Below are positions 1-11,437 of a DNA stretch of 44,395 nucleotides, one piece after another. The stretch comes from Glomus cerebriforme (lineage: Eukaryota; Glomeromycota; Glomeromycetes; Glomerales; Glomeraceae). The notes under the pieces were generated by a model. It saw only the letters and a program-made list of their open reading frames with translations. It was not told the DNA's origin and did no database searches. A program made the translations under genes and the position numbers. Location of the stretch: assembly GCA_003550305.1 (NCBI GenBank), contig QKYT01000444.1:1-44395 (forward strand). Direction: 5' to 3'. The stretch's first letter is position 1; each line of letters opens with the position of its first letter.

Positions 1-80
1 TTATAAAAAACTTTTTTTAATATAAGTTTTAAAAATTTTAAATTTTATACCAATTATAAATCTTTGATTACTTAGCATAT

Positions 81-250
81 ATACAATCAGATTTTACCCT
101 CTATATAAGCACATCTCTCAATTTTAAGAACCAATTTAAATTACCTCTTTATAATTACAAATTAGCCATAATTACTATTTATTACCTTATAATTTCAAAT
201 TTATATATAATAATTAATAAACCTTTATATAATTACTATAATTTTAGCCA
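81..250. mobile_element. pogo/Tc1-like transposon terminus (degenerate)
   Basis: A run of short repeated elements of the form CCTCTATATAAGCACA, CCTCTTTATAATTACA and CCTTTATATAATTACTA follows an ATACAATCAG start. Repeats of this form, following a CAGT-like end, are typical of pogo/Tigger-type elements and their MITEs. A similar end, CAGTCGTCCCCCTCTATA, lies near 43976 in this window. No transposase is visible. The assignment is inference from terminus style; the inner boundary is a guess. Confidence 0.35.
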
Positions 251-1121
251 TAAAATATGAATCATGTAATTTAAATTTCCTTTTTAGAAATTAGAATTAT
301 ATGCAAAAGTTAAAAAAAAAAATTTTGAAAATTGCTATTTCCAAAAGAAAATACTTGAATTATAATTTACTAATTTTGATTAAAATTAAAATATTTTTAA
401 TTTAATATATTAGCTTGTAATTTTAAAATTGATTATATATAAATTTTCTAGCTACTTTGGAAATTTAATATTTAATAATTTAACTATTATATTTTTTATT
501 ATAATTTTTTTTTTTTTTTTTGAGGACGTCATGAATCATAGAACTTTATTTATAAATCAGTGCACATAGGCAGTTTACAGGAACATAAGTATTTTATAGC
601 TCATGAATACAACCTCCACCCATGAAAAAAATTTATCAATAGAAAATCAGCCACATATCACAAATGTCACATGAAGAGTGCCGACTCTAATATACAGTAT
701 AAGAGTACAGTATAAGATAAATAAGGATAATAATAAACTTTACTTATTATCAAATTCATGTAAACTTTGGAATAAATTTTATGTACTTATTGAAATTTTG
801 ATAATAAATTATTAATCTGGATTTATTTAAACTTTGCAAATAAGCTTTGTAAACTAATTTACAAATATTTTTTATTAATTATTGTCTATTATTGTAATAT
901 GTCCTTTAAATATTATTTCTTTAAAAAGAATTATGCTTTCCTATCAAAAATTTATTGATGATTACGTCAATTCATCATAATATCACTCTTAATAAAAAAA
1001 GGCCCTTTATACAATTTTGTTGGACGAAACCCATACTGGCTGTAATTACAGCTCCAACGGAAGAAAATAACAGTTATTATATATAAAAAATATGATAGAG
1101 TCGTTCAACATATTCAATTAT
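251..1121. other. gene-free AT-rich flank with a possible retroposed 3' end
   Basis: No supported gene. Read on the minus strand, about 720 down to 505 ends in AATAAAG, then roughly 20 bases, then a poly(A) tract (the plus-strand T run at about 505-521). That is the layout of a polyadenylated transcript copied back into DNA. The rest is low-complexity AT sequence and presumably includes the 3' UTR of the TFIIF alpha gene, whose stop codon is at 1122-1124. Confidence 0.3.
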
Positions 1122-4037
1122 TTATTTCAAGACAAGGTGTCCATTCTTAAGAACGGCAACGTTCTTGGTGATCTCAAGAAGACGATCCCGATTGCGCGCA
1201 TCCTCGTGGATTCGCTTACGAAATGCCTTAATGATTGTAGCTACTGTAAGTTCACTATTCTTGCTAATTATTTGCCGAACTTCTCTCTCTGAGATCAATC
1301 TCGAGTTTGAGATGTCGGTACCTTGAGCAGCTGTTGATGTCATTTGAGAACCAGAAACTGGTTTATCGGTTCTAACTTTCTTACCCGGGGAAGACATAGA
1401 ATCTTCACCTTCACGAACGCGTTTAATGCTACCAGTAGTTGAGCGAACAGTAGATGAAACATTCACATTTGCTGGACGATTAATACTTGCAGTTGTTGAA
1501 TGTGTTACAGCTTCAGTTTGTCTAACCCGTTTAATGGGCTTATCATCATCAGATACTTCGTACGCAGATGATCTCTTTCCTGCCATATCTGAGATGGGTT
1601 GTCGAACAGCAGCAGCTTTTTGCTTCTTGGGAACAATTTGTGTTTGAGATACGGTAGTTTTTGCTGATGTAGGTAAAACACTCTTCACATTTTTAGGTTT
1701 CGAAGATGGCTTTTTCGTTGAGTCTTCAGGGGAGGATGACGTTGGAATTGTAGGCATATTTTTGGGTTGTGATTTTGGTGGGACCTTTGTCGCACCAGAT
1801 ATATCACTGCTTTTCAATTTCTGTTTCAAAGGTGCTTCTTCACTAACCGACAAATTAGATATACTTTTGATGGGTTTAGCAGCTGTTGATTTTGCTTTAG
1901 ACGCCGTGGTAACCTTTCCTTTTGGTTTTTCAACAGTAGCTTTTAGTTTAGGAGTCGCGAGCGTTTTACCTTTTATAGTAGCTTTGGCGGACGCCTTTGG
2001 TTTAACAGGTGCTTTGCCTTTATCGGTTTTTGCAGGTGTAGGTTTAGTACCAGCAGCGCCAATAATAGGAGTTCTTGCAGGAGATTCTGAACTTGATTCT
2101 TCTTCAGACTCCTCAATATCGCTTGCGTAAGGATTCGATTCTTGATCACTGTCGTCATAAGCTTCGTTGTCATCAAATTTTCTAACCAACTTTTTTAATT
2201 GTATACCCTCCTGAGTTAATTTAAAAGAATCTTCATTCTCATCTTCGTCTTCAAGAGATGTAGGTTTATGAATGGCTCTTTTCTTTAACTTGACAACTTC
2301 GGCGTTTTCTTCATCAATAGGATTAGCATCATCGGGCAATTCTTCTTCATCGTCTTCAAAGACTTGCTCAAATTCCATCTCTTCATCGCTTTCAATTCCC
2401 CTTCTTGGTCTTCTAAAACCTTCATCATCAGAACCAAATAAATCTTCTTCATTCTCGACAGTCTTCATGACTGATTTAAGTTCAACAATACCGCCTTCTT
2501 CATCGGCTATTTTTTTCTCATTTTCATTTTGTTTACCCCATCTGCGCATCATCCAACGATCATTATCTCTCTTTTTAGCTCTTGCCATCTATGAAAATTA
2601 TAATTCATTTTAAGAAAAATTTTATTATAAAGATTTTATAAATGAGTAATAAAATAACCTCCTCTTCTGCTTCTTCGATCGTAAGAGTCTTGTACTTAAT
2701 TTGTGGGCGGAATGTATACCACCGATGCGATGGAAGGAATCTAAGCTTATTCTCCTAAGATAAAATTTTAATGTTAATTTCGAGAACAAACAAAATTATA
2801 AATAATAATAATTATTAATTACATCTTGTTTATCTTTTATCAAGAATCCATATTTAGCATCAGTTTCTTCAAATTGACCAACCCAGGTATGTGTACCATC
2901 GTAGTCTTCCAAAACCCACGGCAATCGTTCTTCAGCTTTTAGCTGTCTTTGCCTATCATCAGCCAAATAGATTTGGGTGGTTCTTTTTTTGAACAAATTT
3001 TTTTTATTATGTCTAGCACCAGCAAATGGTGCAATCTTAGAAGTATCTGCACCAGTAGTGGGACCTGTATTCTGTTGTATCGTTTTTGAAGTAGGTACAA
3101 TAGCAACTTCATTTTGACGAGCGTTTCCGATTCCTGTGGAAGGTGCTTCAGGATCACGCCGATGAAGTTTCACTGGTGCTTGAAATTTATCTAAAACATT
3201 ATTTCCTCGATGTAACCTCATAAGATTTACTTTCTTGATTGCATTGATCACTGAACCAGTTATGACAAATTCTTTAACAAGTTTTTTCTCTATTTGAGGT
3301 TTAACTGGCTTTTTAGGTGGAGGCCTATATGCAGGTTTTTTAGAAGGATCAAGTGGCTTGCGGGGTACACCTCTTGGTACTAGATGTTTGGCTTCGTACT
3401 CTTTATCTAGATTTGATTTCTTTCTTGCTTCTTCAGCAGGAGATTTAAAATACTTTGGAAAATCAGTAGTAAACTGATTTGGGTTTATTGGACGAGATGC
3501 CCACGCAGATCCGCTTGAGTAAATTGAGTTTATCATCTGTGGTGGTTGACTCAAGGCTACGCTTTGATTTTCCGTATTAGTTATATTATTTGAAACGGTA
3601 GCGATTTGAGATGTTGGAGATCTTGAAGAGTTATTTACAGACCGACCTGCTTGAATCGATGAATTATTTGCAGATTGATGAATATTTACGTTATTTACAG
3701 CAGGCCGAACTTGTAATGTATTATTATTTATGGGTACTTCAGCCTGAGTATATTCTGAAGGAAGTATACTTTGAAGCGCAATATTTGTATCTGGTCTCAT
3801 CTGTGAGATTGTAATGGTTGGATCTAGGCTTCTAGCTTGAGAATGATTTATTATTCTAGCGTTATTCATGATGTTCGTCTGTGGGATTTGTCTGCCATTG
3901 AGGTACAGAGGTGATCCGGCGTTCAAATTATTAATGGAAGGTCTTCCGAAGTTTTGGCTTGTATTGTTAAGATTTTGTCTGGCTATATTTGGAGGTTGTG
4001 TTTGATGTAAGTTATTTTGAGTTGGATTTTGAGACAT
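1122..4037 (-). CDS. TFG1: transcription initiation factor IIF subunit alpha (TFIIF alpha / RAP74 / Tfg1)
   Basis: General RNA polymerase II factor; in the nucleus it binds Pol II with TFIIF beta and helps initiation and early elongation. Three exons: 4037-2823, 2754-2659 and 2588-1122, all phase 0, giving 925 aa. Residues 1 to about 200 are Asn/Gln/Ser-rich low complexity. The conserved N-terminal dimerisation domain includes PWVLEDYDGTHTWVGQFE (from residue 373), YGFLI and, in exon 2, LRFLPSHRWYTFRPQ. Exon 3 carries an acidic centre, a Lys/Ser/Thr/Pro-rich linker, and a C-terminal winged helix (about 866-925) with SEREVRQIISK and VAVLKNGHLVLK, which in this family contacts the FCP1 phosphatase. 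The start is the ATG of an open frame with no upstream alternative. It is head-to-head with polyubiquitin. The Asn-rich N-terminal extension makes it longer than the human protein. Confidence 0.93.
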
Positions 4038-5198
<1,161 letters not shown>

Positions 5199-5736
5199 GC
5201 AGATTCTTTTTACGAATGAAAACTTTTTTCATAATTTTATTTTTTATAAAGCTTATTTGATTGCATTTTCTAAGATAGATAGATCCTTTTATTAGCAAAT
5301 CACTCATGTAAAATTTAAACAATAAATATAGATGGCTTAACGCTAATTTGTATTATGTGCGGATCAAACACACTGTACCATTTTGAGATCAGATTTGAAG
5401 ATTAGCATGAATTTAACGACCTTATTAAACGAATATTTGAGATCACGCAAATCAGTTAAAGTCCATCTGTAATCACAATAACTTGATTTTATAACAATCA
5501 AATCCCACCTTTATTATGATTTTTTTTTTTTGCAATAAATACATTTTCATATCATTATTCAATTTTCAATTTGTTTTTTTAATGCATAAAATTATAATAC
5601 ATTTTCATCTCTTTCATCTCTTTAACTCGATATGATAATCATTAAATATCTTTTACCTCAAATCACTTTAATAACATATATCACATCAAAAAAAAGGTAT
5701 TTAATTCATTAAAAAAAACTAATTATAAAATTTTAT
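5199..5736. other. convergent 3' intergenic region
   Basis: AT-rich sequence between the stop codons of polyubiquitin (+) and eS17 (-). It should hold both 3' UTRs; AATAAA-like strings occur, for example near 5320 and 5535. No open frame or repeat of note. Confidence 0.5.
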
Positions 5737-5924
5737 TTAAGATTCAGCTTGTTGACGAGGTGGGCGATCACCGCCACCACCTCCTCGTCCGCCTCTTTGA
5801 CCACGTCCTGGACGTTCAGCAATTGTATTTAAAGAAACTGGTGCTGTAACAGTAACACCGCTCAAACTATCAAGATTCAAAGCTTTAAGAAGGTCCTGTA
5901 AGTTTAAACTTGAATTAGTCATTA

Positions 5925-5960
<36 letters not shown>

Positions 5961-6839
5961 GAAAAGGTTATCGATCATACCTTTGTATCAGGATCGATTT
6001 CAATAGTTTCTACAGACAAAGCAGATACTTCGGGAACATAATTGTCCTTTCTTTCACGTTCTTCTTCTTGTAATTTGAAAGAAATACCACGTACAGGACC
6101 ACGTTGAATACGTTTCATTAAATGTGTAGTGAAACCTGCTATCTTATTACGAAGCCTTTTAGATCTACAAATAATGAAAAAAATCTACTTTAACACCTAA
6201 ATCCAGATATTAGAGATTTTCTAAAAATATCACAGTGCTTACGCGATTATTGCGACTTCATCACAAATCTACCGTAATTCAATTAATAAATGTTAATAAA
6301 CATAATTATATTAAGTACCAAGTTATATAAAAAAAAAAAGTCTTACCTTTTTGTTGGTTTGGAAGTCTAGGGTTAAACGTGAATAATATTTCTCAATGAT
6401 GAGTTTGGACGCCTAAATAATAAAAACGAATATGTATATAAATGAATTGAATAAAATACATTACATTAAAAAAAAACAGAACCCACCTTTTTTACTGTCT
6501 TTGTTCGGACACGACCCTATTTTTAATAAAAGCAAAAAGAAATACTCAAAATTAAAAAATATTTTTCGTTTCTTATGTTCATCAATCACAATAATTGAAA
6601 ATATATTTTCGAATCGATGCATCGTCTGACTAAATAAATAATATATTATCTTAATATAATTATTATAGGATTGATATAACGGATGGACGTTTGATTAACA
6701 TATCGGTTCTTTTAGTTCTTTAAACCTCTATTATATTGCCTTATTAAAAAAAACTATCTTGAGCTATATAAAATGCACATGCTTCTTAGAAGCCTAATTC
6801 TTTTGATAAACTCTAGCAAACTTAAATTTCACTTACCAT
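5737..6839 (-). CDS. RPS17: 40S ribosomal protein S17 (eS17)
   Basis: Small-subunit ribosomal protein of the cytosolic ribosome. Six exons: 6839-6837 (the ATG codon alone), 6516-6487, 6412-6347, 6268-6243, 6164-5981 and 5895-5737, total 155 aa. The joined protein begins [11 protein letters not shown], then [73 protein letters not shown] and [15 protein letters not shown], matching eS17 throughout. Frame and GT/AG signals agree at every junction. A single-codon first exon is common in ribosomal protein genes. Unusually, the C-terminus runs on into an Arg/Gly-rich tail ([20 protein letters not shown]), making it about 20 residues longer than typical eS17. It is divergent from ISD11 across 292 bp. 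Confidence 0.95.
5928..5957. repeat. (AT)n microsatellite in the last RPS17 intron
   Basis: About 15 uninterrupted AT dinucleotides inside the 85-bp intron 5896-5980. Length is likely to vary between isolates. Confidence 0.9.
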
Positions 6840-7131
6840 GTTAACTGCCTTTTGAACTCAAAAAATTAAAAGGAAGAACAAAAAAAATTTTTTTTGTTAA
6901 TTTAAAATTTTTTTTAAAAAATCTCACGTGAACTAAATCTCTAACCAATAAAATTTCCCGCCAAAATTTTTTTTTGACTGTGATCAACTTGATCGTAGTA
7001 ATCTCTAAAATTCAAAATCTTTAACTTTCGTTCTTATTCTAAAAAAAAAATTACATATTTACTTTCTAAGTCAAGAAATTTTTCTAAACTGAAAAAATTT
7101 TTTTTTTTTTTTTTTTAAAAAAAAAAGCATT
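6840..7131. promoter_or_regulatory. shared promoter region of RPS17 (-) and ISD11 (+)
   Basis: 292 bp between divergent starts, with poly(T)/poly(A) tracts (about 6868-6920, and from about 7098 up to the ISD11 ATG) and one CACGTG E-box at 6925-6930. Rigid A/T tracts are common nucleosome-depleted promoter elements in fungi. Function is inferred. Confidence 0.5.
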
Positions 7132-7431
7132 ATGACATCACAAGTATTACCAAGTCGAACTTATATTCTCCATCTTTATCGTTCACTTCTTAGAGCGAGT
7201 CAAAAATTTTCCAGTTATAATTTCAAACATTATGCATATCGTAGAATAAGAGATTCTTATCATGAAAATAAAAATGAAAGAGATTCTAATAAAATTATAC
7301 AACTTGCACAAAAAGCTGAACGTGAATTAGGCGTATTAAAACGCCAAGGTTATTTGAATAGTCTTTATTCTGTGGATCGCTTAGTGGTAGAAGAAGAAGG
7401 AAGAATTGAAAGGATGAGAGGGAATAATTAA
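7132..7431 (+). CDS. ISD11: LYR-motif protein Isd11 (LYRM4), iron-sulfur cluster assembly
   Basis: Mitochondrial matrix protein that stabilises the cysteine desulfurase Nfs1 and, in the family, binds acylated acyl-carrier protein; needed for Fe-S cluster synthesis. Single exon, 99 aa, close to the family's usual length. The LYR tripeptide is at residues 15-17 (HLYRSLLRASQKF), followed by NFKHYAYRRIRDSYHENK, a region rich in basic residues, and LKRQGYLNSLYSVDRLVVE, which matches Isd11 rather than other LYR proteins. The start is the first ATG after a long poly(T)/poly(A) stretch. The gene is divergent from RPS17 and convergent with the Sec61 gamma gene. Confidence 0.9.
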   Translation: MTSQVLPSRTYILHLYRSLLRASQKFSSYNFKHYAYRRIRDSYHENKNERDSNKIIQLAQKAERELGVLKRQGYLNSLYSVDRLVVEEEGRIERMRGNN

Positions 7432-7947
7432 TATGAGAAAATGTAGTAATTTTTAGGATGGTTAGAGGATAATTAAATAGGTTAGGTTTAAGTTTTTTTT
7501 TTTTTTTTTGTTGTATTTCTTTTTTTTTTATGTCAATATTGAGTAAAGCTTAAAAAATATCAGAAAGGTTAATTTCAGGCATGAACTTTTGAACTTTTTA
7601 TTTTATCACTGCAATTTTTCATAGAAAAAAACCATAGCACTATTATATTAAATTTTTTTCATCTTACAAACCTCCCAATTGAATCATTATAGTTTTGTAA
7701 ATTTTATTACTTAATTTTTAAACAAAAAAAAAAATAATTTATAAATGATTTTTCATTGCATTCTTTTGAGAAAAAAAAACTCCGTGTTTTTTTTTAAAAA
7801 AAAAAGTAAAATAAAAATTATGATAAATATATTAGCTAAAAAAAAGTTTATAATAATTGAATGTATTTAAAGAATGATTATCTTTAAAAAAAGCCGAAAT
7901 AATCTATTATTTTCTATTAATCTTCTTAACTATCTATGTCCAGGAGT
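7432..7947. other. convergent 3' intergenic region
   Basis: AT-rich, with long T and A homopolymers (near 7495-7530 and 7720-7805), between the ISD11 and Sec61 gamma stop codons. It should contain both 3' UTRs. No other feature seen. Confidence 0.5.
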
Positions 7948-8337
7948 TTAAGCACCACCACTAAAAAAAAATTAAGAATTAAAGAGTTAATTATGTTTAA
8001 TTATTAATTATAAATTAAAATCCTAGGAATTTTAAATGATTTAATATACATACACAAGGATGTTATTAATTGGAATATGAATCAACTTTACAAAGAAACC
8101 AATGAATCCCATGACAAAAAATCCCATAGCAACGGCTTGTGAGATTTTAATGAATTCTTTTAATCAACAAAACAAATTAATAATGAATATATTAATTACT
8201 TATTTATAATAATCAAATAAAGAACTAAGAAAAAATTTACCTTTTCGGTCAGGTTTTGTACACCGATTTACAAACTGTGTGCCTTCTTTAAAGAACTGTT
8301 TTGGCATTTCAACGAATTCTTTAATTTGGTCAGACAT
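7948..8337 (-). CDS. SSS1: protein translocation complex subunit Sec61 gamma (Sss1)
   Basis: Small tail-anchored subunit of the ER Sec61 translocon, which moves nascent proteins into or across the ER membrane. Exons 8337-8241, 8156-8054 and 7960-7948 give 70 aa. The protein starts [19 protein letters not shown], continues [12 protein letters not shown] and [17 protein letters not shown], and ends [13 protein letters not shown]. This is the full family pattern: a cytosolic amphipathic helix, the conserved [10 protein letters not shown], one membrane helix, and a short tail. The last exon encodes only the end of Val plus Gly-Gly-Ala-stop. It lies inside the shadow of an open frame on the other strand. 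It is divergent from the acetyltransferase gene. Confidence 0.95.
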
Positions 8338-8635
8338 TTTTATTTATTTAAAAAAAAAAAAAAAGAGGAAAATTATATTTGATTTTTTTCGAAAAGAAAA
8401 TTTAAAAAAAAAAAAGTACAAATTATTATTTCGAAAAAATTCTGACCTTTATATACTTGATAATAATTGGTGACACTTTTGAGAACCAATGAATTTTTGC
8501 CACGCCCTTTTGTTAACTATCATTAGAATTGAAACGTAGGACAAAATAAATTGGTAATGATCTTAGGAAAATCGCGGATAGTTCCATATCGATATAAAGA
8601 CATTCAAATTGAATAAAAGGTTTTTTGAATTTCTA
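8338..8635. promoter_or_regulatory. shared promoter region of SSS1 (-) and the acetyltransferase gene (+)
   Basis: 298 bp between divergent start codons, with A-rich tracts on the SSS1 side. It is the third such short head-to-head spacer in a row. No specific factor site recognised. Confidence 0.4.
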
Positions 8636-10180
8636 ATGACAAAAGTACTTCGCCCAGTCGGTAATCTTGAACGATATTATATTACAAGACAAAATGTAAA
8701 TTTTTATAATAACATTTCATTTGCTGTAAGATATCAATGGGATGAATTATACAATTTAAATCCCATAGTTGATCCACTTACAAATAATATAATCAATAAA
8801 GCTAAAGAATTTATTTTACAAATTCTTTATCCCTCACTAAAAAAATTAATACTGGAACAACCTTCTCTTTCAATTTCTCTTAAAGAGACTAAATCTTCAC
8901 AACCATTATTTGTTCTTCTCTCTCAAATTGACATATCTAATTTAATTAAGTTTATTGTGATTTCTAATGATGAAAAAGACTTAGTAAAGGTTCTCGAAAA
9001 AGAACATGATATTGCTCTTGATCAAGAAGATGAAACAAAACCACTTTGGCGAATGGTTGTTGGATTATATGATATCACGAATTCAAATGAAAATATGCGA
9101 ATGCGACCTGATTATGATATATGCATAATATTTTGTTGGCATCATTGTATTGGAGATGGAAAAAGTGCATATGCAATTCATAATACATTTATCAAATCTA
9201 TAAATTCTACATTACAAGAAAAAAATAATAATTCTTTCATAAAACCGATAAATTCTTCAAAATATATTATTTCCATTCCTGATATACATCAAATTTGCGA
9301 ACCACTTGAAAAAAGAATTAACGTTAAACCAACCATTCCTCATTTATTAAAAAAAATATTTATTGAACTTTTATTACCATCAATTCTCAAAAAATCGTTA
9401 TTATTACCAGATTATTGGGCTGGTGATATACACTCAAAAGATATTTCAGATTATTACACAAAAGTTCAATTATATTCACTAGAAAAAGATGATTTTGAAA
9501 AATTAATTCTTATTACAAAACAAAATCAAACAACTATTCAAGCTGTTTTACATACTGCAATTTTATTTTCCTCATTTCATTATCTTAATAATAATAATGA
9601 TAAATATATGAGAATAACATCTCCACTTACACTTAGACCTTATACTATACCTCCAATTTCAAATAATGATATGGGAAATTATGTATCAGAATTTATATTT
9701 GATTATAAATTTCCTGTTAATAAATCAATTTTTGATAATATTTATTTTTGGGAATTATGCCATCAATATAAATCTCAATTAAAAAATAATATATCTTTAT
9801 CAATACAACATATAGGAATGTTGAATTATCTTTCAAAAGATAATAAATCTTGGGAGGAATTTTTTAAACAAAAAATGGTTGGATTACCTATGGGTAGAGG
9901 TTATTCAATTGAATTAAGTAATTGGGGAAAATATAATATTGAAAAAAATACTAATACTTGTAATTGGAAAATTGTTGATATGTTTTTTTCTCAATCTGCT
10001 CAAGTTGTTGGTGCTGCTATAAATGTTAATAGTATTAGTTATAATAATAAATTAAATATTAGTATTACTTATCAAAAAAGTGTTATTTCTGATAAAAAGG
10101 TAAAAGAATTTAGTAATGGTATTATTAATTGTTTAAAATTAATTTCAAATAATAAAAATATTAATTTAATTGAATTGTAA
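8636..10180 (+). CDS. alcohol acetyltransferase-like protein (AATase/ATF family, HXXXD acyltransferase)
   Basis: Likely transfers an acyl group from acyl-CoA to an alcohol or similar acceptor; the yeast relatives Atf1/Atf2 make volatile acetate esters and acetylate sterols. Single exon, 514 aa from the ATG at 8636. The open frame reaches slightly further upstream but without an ATG, and the conserved start LRPVGNLERYYITRQ sits right after this ATG. The catalytic motif HHCIGDGKSA is at about residues 169-178, with His170 and Asp174 as the expected HXXXD pair. The C-terminal SQSAQVVGAAINVNSISYNN resembles the family's DFG-type end region, although I see no DFGWG. It is intronless and built from very AT-rich codons (Asn, Ile, Lys), unlike its intron-bearing neighbours. 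Substrate is unknown. Confidence 0.8.
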   Translation: MTKVLRPVGNLERYYITRQNVNFYNNISFAVRYQWDELYNLNPIVDPLTNNIINKAKEFILQILYPSLKKLILEQPSLSISLKETKSSQPLFVLLSQIDISNLIKFIVISNDEKDLVKVLEKEHDIALDQEDETKPLWRMVVGLYDITNSNENMRMRPDYDICIIFCWHHCIGDGKSAYAIHNTFIKSINSTLQEKNNNSFIKPINSSKYIISIPDIHQICEPLEKRINVKPTIPHLLKKIFIELLLPSILKKSLLLPDYWAGDIHSKDISDYYTKVQLYSLEKDDFEKLILITKQNQTTIQAVLHTAILFSSFHYLNNNNDKYMRITSPLTLRPYTIPPISNNDMGNYVSEFIFDYKFPVNKSIFDNIYFWELCHQYKSQLKNNISLSIQHIGMLNYLSKDNKSWEEFFKQKMVGLPMGRGYSIELSNWGKYNIEKNTNTCNWKIVDMFFSQSAQVVGAAINVNSISYNNKLNISITYQKSVISDKKVKEFSNGIINCLKLISNNKNINLIEL

Positions 10181-11437
10181 ATTATTATACATTATATTTA
10201 TTTATATTAAAAAATATATTAAGTAAAGAAATAAATAAATTTATTAAAAAATTTTATTTATAAATTATGATATTAAAAAATACTACTTTTAATATTTTAT
10301 TAAAAAAAAATTATTTTTAAAATTTGCTTATTTATAATATTAAAAAAAAATTAAGGATTTATTAAAATTAATAATAGATAAAAAAATATCTTAACTCCTG
10401 CCATAAAATCACGTGATCAAATCGGCTTTAGACAATCTTAAAAATGGCAATAACCTTCAGTTTATAATAATCGGTTTAGACATATGAAAATAATAATTGA
10501 ATGGTTACAAAAAATTGGTTCTCTTTCTTTATAACCCGTTTTTTTTGTGTTATTTCAAGTTATTTCAAGTTATTTCAAGTTTCTAAAGCTCCTTTAATTT
10601 AATAAAAAATCTTTATCGAAAAATGCAAATATTTCATTAAAGTTCCTGCGTTAAAACAAGTGCGAAATCTCTAAGATATTATGACGAAAAACTTTTCTGC
10701 TTAAAGGAGGAGATCACGGGATCAAGCCCCAATGGAATTATATCAAAATTCTGATTTTTACGGGCACGAGGGGCGGAGGGGATATTCTGTGTAATTTGGT
10801 AATTTGATCAGCAGACAAACGACATCGTTGGTCTTTATTGCTTTGTATATTATCGGAAAGGTCGAAAAATCAAAAAGATCATTTATATGATTAAATCCAG
10901 GTGAGCCAGATTTAATTATGTCTGGTCGCTTGGATATTTTACAAATCAAATTTCTCCCTATCTTATTTTCTCCTTTACAAATAACAAAATAAAGGGTTTT
11001 CAATTTTTTTTTTAGTATAATTTGATTTTGCTCGAAAATTCCATTACGATCGATCGGTGGTATTGCAAAAATAAATAAAAGGCATGAATTTCGCATGATA
11101 AAAAGCTCAGAACTGACTAATACAATTTTAAAAAGATGATGATGATAGATTATTGGCAGATTACAAAAATTTGCATTTTATCACACCTTTGAATCCAACC
11201 AAAATCAGGTTGATTTTTTTTCTTGGGGTAATTCACTTAAAATGTACAGCATTTTTCTTCATTCTTTAAAAAAAATAATCACATAACCGCAAGGTTTCAA
11301 CGTTAATTCTCGCTTTCAATATACGATATTAATTTCCATTTACGAGATACGTATTTTTGCGTATAGTTAATCAAATATTAAATTATTTAAAAAATATACA
11401 AAAATACGTCTCAAGGAAAATTTTTTAATTAATAAAT
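10181..11437. other. intergenic region upstream of CHO2
   Basis: Contains a perfect triple repeat of TATTTCAAGT at 10551-10580 and a TCACGTGAT E-box at 10409-10417. A 112-codon open frame on the minus strand (11096-10758) resembles nothing I know; its base use does not stand out, so I leave it as a weak possibility. The last ~200 bp should carry the CHO2 promoter. Confidence 0.4.
10551..10580. repeat. 3 x 10-bp direct repeat TATTTCAAGT
   Basis: Three perfect back-to-back copies of a 10-base unit. It could be a small expansion or a site array; no bound factor is known to me. Confidence 0.85.

Noticed and set aside
1426..2613. Plus-strand open frames of 73, 122 and 113 codons
   Set aside because: They lie antisense to the TFIIF alpha exon and are Ser/Phe/Leu-rich mirrors of its Lys/Glu codons.
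8279..8473. 64-codon plus-strand frame
   Set aside because: It is antisense to exon 1 of the Sec61 gamma gene and its promoter.
10718..10730. GGGATCAAGCCCC, resembling a tRNA B-box
   Set aside because: No A-box or cloverleaf can be formed in the 60-80 bases upstream.
10758..11096. 112-codon minus-strand open frame between the acetyltransferase and CHO2
   Set aside because: No recognisable domain or start context, and it overlaps the likely CHO2 upstream region; mentioned only as a weak possibility.
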